From RGIG3135 sp964477115 (GTDB lineage: Bacteria > Actinomycetota > Coriobacteriia > Coriobacteriales > Eggerthellaceae): a stretch of 16,387 nucleotides of DNA. A program made the translations under genes and the position numbers. Position 1 is the stretch's first letter. Each line of letters begins with the position of its first letter. The stretch lies in NCBI GenBank assembly GCA_964477115.1, contig CAYZCY010000033.1, positions 1 through 16,387 of the forward strand. Reading direction: 5' to 3'. The notes below the pieces were generated by a model that was not told the DNA's origin, ran no database searches, and worked only from the letters and a program-made list of their open reading frames with translations. Positions 5,835 through 12,663 of this stretch are shown one piece after another.

Positions 5835-7196
5835 CTAGTAGTGGAGCAGGCCGGCAACGCTTAGGCCCTGAAGCAGGGCAAGCGTATACAGTCCGAGCAG
5901 CAAAACGCCGGCAACGACGACGCCGAATACCATCAGGCCGGATGCGCGCGTCTTTTCCTCCTCGAGGTCATCTTCGATGGCGTCCCATGCGTCATCGGTG
6001 GTGACGATGCCAAGCAGCGCACCACGCTCGTCAACGACGGGCATGGCGGGGATATCGTATTTGAAGATGCTCGCCGCGACTTCGTCTTCTTCCTCGTTCG
6101 GACCAACGGTGATGATCTCGTCGAACATGACGCTGCCGACGAGCGCGTTGTCGTCGGAAAGCACCAGAGTGCGCAGCGAAAGCACGCCGATGAGCTTGCC
6201 GTATTCGTCGTTGACGTACACGTAGTGCACGGTTGGGTGATCTTCTTCGAGGCCGCGCAGGACTTCGATGGTCTCGCGCACGGTGGTATCGGAGCTGACG
6301 GCCACGAACTGCGTGGTCATCATGCCGCCCGCGGTGCCGTCCTTGTAGCCTAGGAGGCGACGGATTTCCTCGGCGTCTTCCACGCCCATGAGGCGAAGCA
6401 GGGTCTCGGCCTTTTCGTAGGACAGGTCTCGGAAGATCGCCGCCGCGTCGTCAGGTTCCATGTTGCCGAGCAGACTTGCGGCCTTGGCGTCATCGAGGTC
6501 GTCGATGAACTCGATTCGCTCTTCCTCTTCCATTTCGGAGATGGCCTCGGTAGCCTGGTTTTCGTCAAGGTGCTTGAACACCGTTGCGCGCTGCTGCGGG
6601 TCAAGCTGCTCCAGAATGTCGGCCACGTCGGCGGGGTGCAGCTCATCGAGGCGGCGGTGCGTTACGGAAAGCTGGACCTCGGACAGGTCGCGGTCGAGCA
6701 GGTCCATGTAGTTCCACGCGATGATCTGCTCGTCGATGCGCTTGTTGAACAGCCCCGCTACGGCAACCGTTGCGCGCTCGATCAGCGGATGCAGGCCGCG
6801 CAGGATGCCGCGCGCGCCCACCTCGGCGCCGAGCAGGCGCAGCTGGGTGCCGGATTTCGAAAGCTTGAGATCGTTTACGCGAACGACCTTCATGCCCTGC
6901 GTGTCGACGATCTGCTTGTTGAGCAGGTCGCGCGCAAGCAGAATTTCGTCGGGCTGCAGATAGCTGAAGCGAATGTCGTGCGACTCAACCTTGAGAGAGA
7001 TGCCGTCCTCACCGAATTCGTTGACGTACTTTCTCCAGGAAATCATGAAGGGCACCTTGCCCGGGCCCAAAAAGGCCAGGCTGGTGATGCGCGGGAAAAC
7101 CTCACCCGTGGAAATGGCGAGGTCTGAGATGGTACCGATTTTCTCACCCGTCGAGTCGACGACGGGCTTACCGATCATTTGAGAGAGATAGAGCAT
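5835..7196 (-). CDS. PRC-barrel / MgtE_N / CBS-pair membrane protein, putative Mg2+ sensor
   Basis: A 453-residue protein with the cytosolic sensor parts of MgtE but not its channel. In order: a PRC-barrel (about 1-75, VVDSTGEKIGTISDLAIS), a second PRC-like unit (about 88-150), an acidic MgtE_N domain (about 183-285, LDELHPADVADILEQLDP and many Glu/Asp), a CBS pair (about 286-408, starting GTAGGMMTTQFVAV as in MgtE), and a single C-terminal membrane helix (about 420-443). MgtE itself has a five-helix pore after the CBS pair; here one helix takes its place. In MgtE the acidic N-domain and CBS domains bind Mg2+ and close the pore. By inference this protein senses Mg2+ and controls the NRAMP-type transporter encoded 34 bases downstream. 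ATG 7196 is chosen because the PRC domain begins there and AAGGGTGGG precedes it; the in-frame ATG at 7238 adds unconserved residues. Confidence 0.88.
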   Translation of the reverse strand: MLYLSQMIGKPVVDSTGEKIGTISDLAISTGEVFPRITSLAFLGPGKVPFMISWRKYVNEFGEDGISLKVESHDIRFSYLQPDEILLARDLLNKQIVDTQGMKVVRVNDLKLSKSGTQLRLLGAEVGARGILRGLHPLIERATVAVAGLFNKRIDEQIIAWNYMDLLDRDLSEVQLSVTHRRLDELHPADVADILEQLDPQQRATVFKHLDENQATEAISEMEEEERIEFIDDLDDAKAASLLGNMEPDDAAAIFRDLSYEKAETLLRLMGVEDAEEIRRLLGYKDGTAGGMMTTQFVAVSSDTTVRETIEVLRGLEEDHPTVHYVYVNDEYGKLIGVLSLRTLVLSDDNALVGSVMFDEIITVGPNEEEDEVAASIFKYDIPAMPVVDERGALLGIVTTDDAWDAIEDDLEEEKTRASGLMVFGVVVAGVLLLGLYTLALLQGLSVAGLLHY

Positions 7197-7444
7197 GGGC
7201 CCACCCTTACTAATCTCGCACCCACTCAGACAGATCAATTGTCAGACATATCGGTTGAGGTTGCATTAAGCGACCAGGTGAAACGACGGACTTTGCCCGT
7301 GCTTAGCCGGTATGTCAGATGGACTGCTCTAAGCAGATGCATCGCAGCTGTCTTCCGACCGCTGCCGCAAGGGTAGGAGTCGGAAGTTACATACTGTGAG
7401 GCTTCGATTTTCGAACCTTCAAGTACGTTCCTTTCTCCAGAAAC
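7197..7444 (-). promoter_or_regulatory. Structured leader of the magnesium operon
   Basis: This 248-base stretch between the tRNA-Arg terminator and the MgtE_N/CBS gene contains several pairings on the minus strand: CTTCCGAC with GTCGGAAG (7377-7384 and about 7352-7359), CTGCT-TAG-AGCAG (about 7326-7338), ACGG with CCGT, and GACATA with TATGTC further down. I compared it by eye with the M-box (ykoK) magnesium riboswitch and did not find its conserved blocks. A regulatory RNA is plausible given the operon, but I could not place a promoter with confidence. Confidence 0.35.
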
Positions 7445-7478
7445 AAAAAAACCGCACGTGCTGGAACAGTCGTTGCGG
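7445..7478 (-). terminator. Intrinsic terminator of tRNA-Arg(ACG)
   Basis: On the minus strand CCGCA-a-CG pairs with CG-TGCGG, with an inner CTG-TTC-CAG hairpin, followed by seven T (plus-strand A at 7445-7451). It lies 14 bases after the tRNA 3' end. Confidence 0.8.
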
Positions 7479-7491
7479 ATGATAGCTGAAA

Positions 7492-7568
7492 TGGTGCGCC
7501 GTGAGGGATTCGAACCCCCGACGTACTGATTCGTAGTCAGTCCCTCTATCCAGCTGAGGTAACGGCGC
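7492..7568 (-). tRNA. tRNA-Arg(ACG)
   Basis: The minus-strand sequence folds as a full cloverleaf: acceptor GCGCCGT with ACGGCGC, discriminator A and encoded CCA (7492-7494), anticodon stem ACTGA/TCAGT and loop CTACGAA. This gives anticodon ACG, which reads CGU/CGC/CGA arginine codons once A34 is deaminated to inosine by TadA, encoded at 9809-10297. The T-loop is TTCGAAT. It has its own promoter and terminator. Confidence 0.97.
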
Positions 7569-7588
7569 ACATCGAAACAGCAAAAGCC

Positions 7589-7617
7589 ATTATGCGCCTC
7601 CAAAGTGTTCGTGTCAA
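7589..7617 (-). promoter_or_regulatory. Promoter of tRNA-Arg(ACG)
   Basis: Read on the minus strand, TTGACA (7612-7617) is followed after exactly 17 bases by CATAAT (7589-7594), a near-consensus housekeeping sigma promoter. The -10 box is 20 bases before the tRNA 5' end. Confidence 0.8.
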
Positions 7618-7913
7618 TAAAAAATTTGCCTTGTTCCAAAACTTTTTGATTAACAAGGTGGGGAAGGTGAGCGCGTCGGCTCCGACGCCTGCCGACCCCT
7701 TCCCGTACCGGCCTACCTTACATCCGACGCCGGCTCGCCTTCGCCGTGATGGTAGTTTGCATTTTGCCGACGCCTTAACCGTGCTGTAACGTGGTATTTC
7801 GCGGGCGGGATATCATGGTCAGACATTTCCCGAATATCGTGCAAGGACAGCCGCCGCAAGAAACAGCACGGCACGGCAAGAGGTCACAAAACACCGAGAC
7901 GCAAGGAAAACAG

Positions 7914-9283
7914 ATGGTCATCAACACCGAAGACTCCAAGAAGATCGGCTTGTTCGACGAATTCGCTCAAATTAACAGCATCGATCCTGCTTACTACGAC
8001 CGCTATGACGTCAAGCGCGGCTTGCGCAACGCCGACGGCACGGGCGTGGTCGCCGGCATGACCAATATTTCCAACGTGCACGGCTACGTTATCTCCGACG
8101 GCGAAAAGCTGGCTGACGAGGGCTCGCTTCGCCTGCGCGGCTACGACCTCTACGACCTCCTCGGCGACGAGTCGAGCGATCGTCGCTTTGCCTTTGAAGA
8201 AATCGCCTATCTGCTGCTTATGGGCGAGCTTCCCACGCAGGCCGAGCTTGATGCCTTCGTCGAGGTCATTGACGCCCAGCGCGAGCTGCCTGACGGCTTC
8301 ACCGCCTCCATGATCATGGGCAACGCGCCTACCAACATCATGAACGTGCTGGCTCGATCGGTGCTCCTCCTCTACGGCCATGACCCGGACGCCGAGGATC
8401 GGTCCCCCGAGCACGAGATTAACACCGCGCTTTCGCTCATATCGCGCCTGCCGCGCATCATGGTGCTGTCGTATTACGCGCAGCGCTCGCGCTATCACGG
8501 CGAATCCATGATCATGCACCCCTTCATTCCCGGTCAGTCCACTGCCGAAACCATCCTGTCTATGTTGCGTCCAGACCGCAGCTTTACCGCCGATGAGGCG
8601 CGCATGCTCGACATTCTGCTGTGCGTCCATGCCGAACACGGCGGCGGTAACAATTCTACCTTCACGGCGCGCGTGCTATCTTCATCCGACACCGATCCTT
8701 ACTCCACCTACGCGGCCGCCATCGGGTCGCTCAAGGGATACCGCCACGGCGGCGCCAACCACAAGGTGCTCGCCATGCAGCGAGAGGTGAAGGAAAATGT
8801 CAAGGATTGGGAAAACGACGATGAAATTGCCGCCTTCCTGGCGCGCATCGTGAACAAGCAGGCCTACGATAAAACGGGCCTGGTGTACGGCATGGGACAC
8901 GCGGTCTACACGAAGAGCGATCCGCGCGCGGTGATTTGCAAGCGCTTTGCGGAAAGGCTCGCCAAGGGAACCGAGTACGAGGCCGAGTTCAATCTCCTGC
9001 AGAGCATCGAGCGCCTGGCGCCCGAGGTGATCCTGCGCGAAAAGGGCACCCGTAAGGACATGTGTGCCAACGTGGACATGTACACGGGCTTCATCTACTC
9101 CATGATGGGCATCCCGCAGGAGCTGTTTACCCCGCTGTTCGCCTGCGGCCGCATGGCTGGCTGGGCGGCGCATCGTTTCGAGGAAATCTCTTCGGGCAAA
9201 CGTATTATTCGCCCTGCATACAAGCACACTTACATGAAGCGCCGTGAATACGCAGGCATCGCCGAGCGCGCCTCAGCCGAGCA
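7914..9283 (+). CDS. Citrate synthase, 3' end lost in assembly gap
   Basis: This enzyme condenses oxaloacetate with acetyl-CoA to citrate in the cytosol, the entry to the oxidative branch that feeds 2-oxoglutarate and glutamate. About 457 residues are visible. The family motifs are HAEHGGGNNSTFTAR (first catalytic His), the region SLKGYRHGGANHKV, GMGHAVYTKSDPRA (second His), NVDMYTGFIYSMMGIP (catalytic Asp) and FACGRMAGWAAHRFEE (substrate-binding Arg). It belongs to the longer anaerobe/actinobacterial subgroup with an N-terminal extension before the MTNISNVHGYV block. ATG 7914 is preferred because AAGGAAAA lies just upstream and the 41 in-frame residues from 7791 look unlike protein. The frame runs into 100 N at 9284; from the motifs only a few residues should be missing. 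A methylcitrate synthase activity cannot be excluded. The 200 bases before 7790 hold no other supported gene. Confidence 0.93.
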
Positions 9284-9383
9284 NNNNNNNNNNNNNNNNN
9301 NNNNNNNNNNNNNNNNNNNNNNNNNNNNNNNNNNNNNNNNNNNNNNNNNNNNNNNNNNNNNNNNNNNNNNNNNNNNNNNNNNN
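9284..9383. other. Assembly gap of 100 N
   Basis: Exactly 100 N, the conventional size for a gap of unknown length. It removes the citrate synthase stop codon. The continuation at 9384 shows no citrate synthase sequence, but a terminator follows at 9446, consistent with a short true gap. Confidence 0.98.
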
Positions 9384-9445
9384 GCAGCCGCCTCTCGAAC
9401 AAAGCAGCTGCATCCCTCACAAAGCGTATCCTGCGCAAAGCAAGG

Positions 9446-9475
9446 CGCGTAAGGCGAAAGCCCTGCGCGTTTTTT
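9446..9475 (+). terminator. Intrinsic terminator, probably of citrate synthase
   Basis: CGCGTAAGGC (9446-9455) pairs with GCCCTGCGCG (9460-9469) with one G-T pair and one mismatch around a GAAA-type loop, followed by TTTTTT (9470-9475). Confidence 0.75.
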
Positions 9476-9600
9476 GCACGCCGCGGCAGTTTGGCTTGCG
9501 CTGCGCCCCCCGCGGCGCTCTCGCAAAGCCTTTCACGCTTACCTTCTCCACTCAAGACGGCAAAGGCGGCTCCCGTAAATTCCCCTTGATTGCGGGATAT

Positions 9601-9624
9601 AAAAAGAGCCCCTGTGCGGGGCTC
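9601..9624 (-). terminator. Intrinsic terminator of tRNA-Ser(UGA)
   Basis: On the minus strand GAGCCCC and GGGGCTC form a perfect 7-bp stem (9618-9624 and 9606-9612) with loop GCACA, followed by TTTTT (9601-9605). It lies 9 bases after the tRNA 3' end. Confidence 0.9.
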
Positions 9625-9633
9625 GTTGTGAAC

Positions 9634-9721
9634 TGGCGGAGGAAGTAGGATTCGAACCCACGGAACCTCTCGGCTCAATAGTTTTCAAGACTACCGCCTT
9701 CAACCACTCGGCCATTCCTCC
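9634..9721 (-). tRNA. tRNA-Ser(UGA)
   Basis: The minus-strand cloverleaf has acceptor GGAGGAA/TTCCTCC, discriminator G, encoded CCA (9634-9636), anticodon loop CTTGAAA giving TGA, a long class II variable arm and T-loop TTCGAAT. The 88-base length suits tRNA-Ser. It reads UCA and, by wobble, other UCN codons. Confidence 0.97.
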
Positions 9722-9770
9722 GTATGTGCAAACGCAGGCTTAAGAATACCACAAACCCGCAGCCGGGCTT

Positions 9771-9801
9771 TTGCAATCTCCCAAGCTGCTTCCCGTATAA
9801 T
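9771..9801 (+). promoter_or_regulatory. Promoter of tadA, giving a probable leaderless transcript
   Basis: A perfect TATAAT lies at 9796-9801; TTGCAA at 9771-9776 is a possible -35 with a long 19-base spacer. Transcription should start about 7 bases after the -10 box, at or next to the ATG at 9809. An upstream in-frame ATG at 9800 lies inside the -10 box and so cannot be the start from this promoter. Confidence 0.65.
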
Positions 9802-9808
9802 GCTTCTC

Positions 9809-10297
9809 ATGACTGACGACGATTACATGCTCATTGCCATCGAAGAGGCGCGCAAGGCTGAAGCTCTAGGCGAGGTGCCCATTGGCGCTGTGGTGGTGTA
9901 CCAGCCCATCGATCGCGGAACGCGGCGCCCGCTCGCCGAGCCGCGTATCGTTGCGCGCGCTCATAACCTTCGCGAAACCACGCGCGATCCGGCTGGGCAT
10001 GCGGAGTTTTTGGCCATGAAGGAGGCCTCTCGGGTGCTTGATGCGTGGCGCCTGACGGACTGCACGGTGTACGTGACGCTCGAGCCCTGCATCATGTGCG
10101 CGGGCCTCATGCACCAGGCGCGCATCAGTCGGTGCGTGTACGGCGCTCCCGACCAAAAGGCCGGTGCGCTCGGCACCCTGTATTCGGTTCATGCTGACGA
10201 GCGGCTCAACCATCGCTTTGAGGTGGTGCCGGGCGTTAAGCAGGACGAGTGTGTTGCTTTGCTGCAGGGCTTCTTCGCGGCGCGCAGAAAGAAGTAA
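9809..10297 (+). CDS. tadA: tRNA-specific adenosine deaminase TadA
   Basis: A 162-residue zinc enzyme that converts A34 of tRNA-Arg(ACG) to inosine so that CGC and CGA can be read. The active site is complete: H-A-E (in GHAEFLAMKEAS; His binds zinc and Glu shuttles the proton) and P-C-x-x-C (LEPCIMCAGLMHQARI; two zinc cysteines). The N-terminal DDYMLIAIEEARKAEALGEVPIGAVVVY is typical of TadA. An insertion of about 15 residues (QPIDRGTRRPLAEPR) follows the first strand and is longer than in E. coli TadA. The substrate tRNA-Arg(ACG) is in this window at 7492-7568. ATG 9809 is preferred over ATG 9800 because 9800 falls in the TATAAT box; there is no ribosome site, so translation is probably leaderless, common in Actinomycetota. 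Confidence 0.93.
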   Translation: MTDDDYMLIAIEEARKAEALGEVPIGAVVVYQPIDRGTRRPLAEPRIVARAHNLRETTRDPAGHAEFLAMKEASRVLDAWRLTDCTVYVTLEPCIMCAGLMHQARISRCVYGAPDQKAGALGTLYSVHADERLNHRFEVVPGVKQDECVALLQGFFAARRKK

Positions 10298-10313
10298 ATC
10301 GCGGAAAATAAGC

Positions 10314-10397
10314 GATGCGGGCAAGGGCGCAGTTTCGCGCGCGGGCTTGCGGGCGCGTGGACGGCGGAAAGCCAAGGAACGTTTCCGCAGCCGCATC
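10314..10397 (+). other. Nested stem in the tadA-ispE spacer
   Basis: GATGCGG (10314-10320) pairs with CCGCATC (10391-10397), enclosing a second stem GCGGAAA (10364-10370) with TTTCCGC (10382-10388). It sits in the 216-base GC-rich spacer before ispE with no T-run after it. It could be a leader structure or a poor terminator; no clear promoter was found in the spacer. Confidence 0.3.
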
Positions 10398-10513
10398 TGT
10401 CTAGATTGTTTTGCGGCTTTGGGCTTGTGACGTGCTTTCCTCGTCCTTGCGATTGGGTGGCGCTTACCTTCCGCAGCAATATCGGCTTAGACGAGAAAGA
10501 AGACCTGTTCATC

Positions 10514-11584
10514 ATGAGCGATGTCTCCATGAAAGTTGACATGATCGGCACTGCGCGCGACGTGCAGTGGTCCCCCGAGACCTTCCTGGGTTACGGCAGC
10601 ATCAAGCTGGTTGCACCGGCGAAGGTGAACCTGTTCCTCGGCGTGGGCGAACGTCGCGAAGACGGCTACCACAACGTGGTCAACGTGATGCATTCGCTTG
10701 CGCTGCACGACGTGATCTACCTGCACGTCGGGCGCCCCGAACGTGGGTCTTCTGAGGCTGAGATTCTTCGCGCGGCGGCCGAGGGCTCAGACGCGGACCT
10801 GCCCGATTACTTTGCTCTGGCCGGTCCCGAGAACAACCTGCTCGTGTACATCGACGTGACCGACAAGGGCGGCGTCGGCGAGCTGAATGTTCCCGCTTCG
10901 GCCAACATCATGACCAAAGCCATCGACGCGCTGGCGCGCAAGATCGGCCATACCGCTCGCGAAAAGGTGAGCATTCGCCTGGAGAAGAACATCCCGCACC
11001 AGGGCGGTTTGGGAGGCGGTTCTGCTGACGCCGCGGCCGTGCTGGTTGGCTTGGGTCATTTTTGGGGAGATCAGCTTGGCGAAGGTGAGCTCGCCGAGGT
11101 TGCGGGCAAGTTGGGCGCTGACGTGGCCTTCTTCCTGACGGGTGGTTGCGCGCAGTTTGAAGGCGTGGGGGAGAAGTTTGTCCGTACCTTGACGCCACGC
11201 AAGTCGGCCGTGGTGCTCATCAAGCCTGATGCGGGTGTTTCGACGCCGGCGGCTTATGAGGCCTTTGATCGCGCTCCGATTGAGATCCCCGCCGAGCTTC
11301 TGCGGCAGCTGTCGGCGGCTGATGCTGCCGAGAGCGTACCCCTGTTTAACAATCTCGCGCCCGTTGCCGAGGGCATCTGCCCCGAGCTCGCTTTGGTGAG
11401 AAAATGGGCAGCAGCTCAAGACGGCGTGGAAGACGTTATGCTGTGCGGCAGCGGCGCTACCACCTTTGCTGTGGTCAAGGACTTCAGCGTTGCTTGCAGG
11501 ATGGCGGCTGATGCCCAGCTTCAGGGCTGGTGGGCTCGTGCGACTATGTTCTCGTCTTTGGCGGCAGCTGTTCGCCCGAGGTAG
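10514..11584 (+). CDS. ispE: 4-diphosphocytidyl-2-C-methyl-D-erythritol kinase
   Basis: A 356-residue GHMP-family kinase of the non-mevalonate (MEP) isoprenoid pathway. It phosphorylates the 2-hydroxyl of CDP-methylerythritol with ATP in the cytosol. Visible motifs are the N-terminal LVAPAKVNLFLGVGERREDGYHNVVNVMHSLALHD-type block (catalytic Lys near the start, then D-G-Y-H), the GHMP ATP loop IPHQGGLGGGSADAAAVL, with S-A-D where most members have S-S-D, and the C-terminal MLCGSGATTFAV glycine-rich motif. It is longer than the roughly 285-residue E. coli enzyme, through an N-terminal extension of about 30 residues and an insertion near 75-110 (ERGSSEAEILRAAAEGSDAD...) before the conserved NLLVYI. 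ATG 10514 is a choice, not a certainty: only a weak GAAAGAAG lies upstream, and ATG 10529 would also keep all motifs. The open frame from 10406 adds sequence with no family resemblance. Confidence 0.9.
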   Translation: MSDVSMKVDMIGTARDVQWSPETFLGYGSIKLVAPAKVNLFLGVGERREDGYHNVVNVMHSLALHDVIYLHVGRPERGSSEAEILRAAAEGSDADLPDYFALAGPENNLLVYIDVTDKGGVGELNVPASANIMTKAIDALARKIGHTAREKVSIRLEKNIPHQGGLGGGSADAAAVLVGLGHFWGDQLGEGELAEVAGKLGADVAFFLTGGCAQFEGVGEKFVRTLTPRKSAVVLIKPDAGVSTPAAYEAFDRAPIEIPAELLRQLSAADAAESVPLFNNLAPVAEGICPELALVRKWAAAQDGVEDVMLCGSGATTFAVVKDFSVACRMAADAQLQGWWARATMFSSLAAAVRPR

Positions 11585-11585
11585 T

Positions 11586-11659
11586 GCGGGCGTCCAAGGA
11601 TCTAGGCTCGGCTGCGGGCGCTCTTCCGGGCGACCCGCCAGCGCGGGCGTCCAAGGATC
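11586..11659 (+). repeat. 17-bp direct repeat in the ispE downstream spacer
   Basis: GCGGGCGTCCAAGGATC occurs at 11586-11602 and again at 11643-11659, 57 bases apart, directly after the ispE stop. The intervening sequence is GC-rich and partly self-complementary (GCGGGCG and CGACCCGCC). It may be a copy pair of a short intergenic repeat. Confidence 0.7.
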
Positions 11660-11721
11660 GGCGCGAGGGTATTCCGCCACGGTGTGTTTCGTGTGGCGTT
11701 CAACGATGACGGAGGTATGAG

Positions 11722-12087
11722 ATGGCTTTCTTGCTAGTTCGCATAGTGCGGATGATTCCGCTGATCATTTTCATGCTGATGCTCGCTGCTGCCATTTACC
11801 TGGTGGTGACCTACCGTCATTCCCCGGTGAAGGCCAAAGAGGTGCTCATTCGCGTGTTCACCTGGTTCTGCGCCCTGCTCATGGGTTTTTTCGGCTTGGC
11901 GTCGATTTACGCTCTGCTCGAGAGCAACATGCCTATTTTTGAGATCGCCATCAGCTGCTCCATCGTTGGCGCGATCGGCTTGCTCATTACGCTGTGGTGT
12001 CGTCATGTGTTTTGGAAGAACAACCCGGGATACAAGAAAAAGCCCATGAAGACCACTACCAAGCGTCGTTGGCCCTGGCAGAAGTAG
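11722..12087 (+). CDS. Small three-helix membrane protein, unknown
   Basis: A 121-residue protein I cannot assign. It has three hydrophobic segments: about 9-28 (MIPLIIFMLMLAAAIYLVV), about 46-66 (VFTWFCALLMGFFGLASIYAL) and about 73-92 (FEIAISCSIVGAIGLLITLW). A basic C-terminal tail follows (NPGYKKKPMKTTTKRRWPWQK), expected in the cytosol by the positive-inside rule. The start ATG 11722 is well supported by GGAGGT a few bases upstream. It lies 137 bases after ispE on the same strand and may be co-transcribed or stand alone; the spacer carries a 17-bp direct repeat. No enzyme motifs are visible. The 236 bases from its stop to the tRNA-Ser gene are GC-rich with repeated GGCGCC words, and no gene is supported there. 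Confidence 0.75.
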   Translation: MAFLLVRIVRMIPLIIFMLMLAAAIYLVVTYRHSPVKAKEVLIRVFTWFCALLMGFFGLASIYALLESNMPIFEIAISCSIVGAIGLLITLWCRHVFWKNNPGYKKKPMKTTTKRRWPWQK

Positions 12088-12290
12088 CTTTGCCTCTTTG
12101 GCCCTGGCGGCGGTGGCGCCTGCTTGCCCCGCAGAGGTAGCGCAGATGCATAGGCGCCGCTGGCCTGTTTGGCGCCGCCGGGCCCTCAGACTCGTCCCGG
12201 CTTTAGGTCAGGCCGCGGCGAGCCATCAGATTAGCCCCAGCCCCAGCTCTCAGTTTCGGCTTCAGCCTACAGTTTTTGCCCCGGAAAATG

Positions 12291-12312
12291 AAAAAGTCCC
12301 ATGACTGGGACT
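12291..12312 (-). terminator. Intrinsic terminator of tRNA-Ser(GCU)
   Basis: On the minus strand AGTCCCA (12306-12312) and TGGGACT (12295-12301) form a perfect 7-bp stem around GTCA, running straight into T residues (12291-12294). It lies 11 bases after the tRNA. Confidence 0.9.
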
Positions 12313-12323
12313 CAATTTCAAAA

Positions 12324-12414
12324 TGGCGGAGATGTAGGGATTCGAACCCTAGATACCCTTGTGGGGTATACTCACTTAGCAGGCGAGCACCTTCGGCCTC
12401 TCGGTCACATCTCC
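12324..12414 (-). tRNA. tRNA-Ser(GCU)
   Basis: The minus-strand cloverleaf has acceptor GGAGATG/CATCTCC, discriminator G, encoded CCA (12324-12326), anticodon loop CTGCTAA giving GCT, a large variable arm with GATACCC-type pairing and T-loop TTCGAAT. Its 91 bases fit class II tRNA-Ser reading AGU/AGC codons. Confidence 0.97.
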
Positions 12415-12427
12415 GCTGCAATATCTA

Positions 12428-12457
12428 ATCATACTAGAATTTCGCCAAAAGTGTCAA
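12428..12457 (-). promoter_or_regulatory. Promoter of tRNA-Ser(GCU)
   Basis: Read on the minus strand, a perfect TTGACA (12452-12457) is followed after 18 bases by TATGAT (12428-12433), which ends 13 bases before the tRNA 5' end. Confidence 0.85.
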
Positions 12458-12495
12458 TGAAAATCAACTTTACGCGGTCAAGAAACGATGCCCTT

Positions 12496-12524
12496 TTGGC
12501 TTAGGTCCGATCGCGTCTTATAAT
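12496..12524 (+). promoter_or_regulatory. Promoter upstream of the DUF2207 gene
   Basis: TTGGCT (12496-12501), a 17-base spacer and a perfect TATAAT (12519-12524). The start site should be near 12531, so the 25-bp inverted repeat at 12551-12613 would lie in the 5' leader of the DUF2207 transcript. Confidence 0.75.
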
Positions 12525-12550
12525 GACAATGCTTGCGTTGCGATACGCGA

Positions 12551-12613
12551 CGGCTGCACGCCTGCGCGCTTGCAGTACGGAATGAGGGCTGCAAGCGCGC
12601 AGGCGTGCAGCCG
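12551..12613. repeat. Perfect 25-bp inverted repeat
   Basis: The arms 12551-12575 (starting CGGCTGCACGCC, ending GCTTGCAG) and 12589-12613 are perfect reverse complements around the 13-base loop TACGGAATGAGGG. A one-base bulge allows about four more pairs outside. No T-run follows. It lies between the promoter at 12496 and the DUF2207 start at 12664, so as RNA it would form a very stable stem about 50 bases before the start codon. It could be a leader control element or a member of a dispersed palindromic repeat family. Confidence 0.85.
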
Positions 12614-12663
12614 CGTGACATGGCGTCTGATGAGGCAGATCGGTTTGGCAGAGAAGGGAAGCA

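Noticed and set aside
5093..6004. 303-codon plus-strand open frame over the transporter and MgtE_N/CBS genes
   Set aside because: It spans two well-supported minus-strand genes and their junction, and the translated sequence has no family resemblance.
7197..7444. M-box (ykoK) magnesium riboswitch
   Set aside because: The conserved blocks of the M-box could not be found in order on the minus strand; only generic stems are seen.
9800..9808. ATG 9800 as the tadA start
   Set aside because: It lies within the TATAAT -10 box, so transcripts from that promoter would not contain it.
12098..12304. Open frame between the small membrane protein and tRNA-Ser(GCU)
   Set aside because: It runs into the tRNA terminator, has no ribosome site and is rich in Ala/Arg/Pro, as random GC-rich sequence would be.
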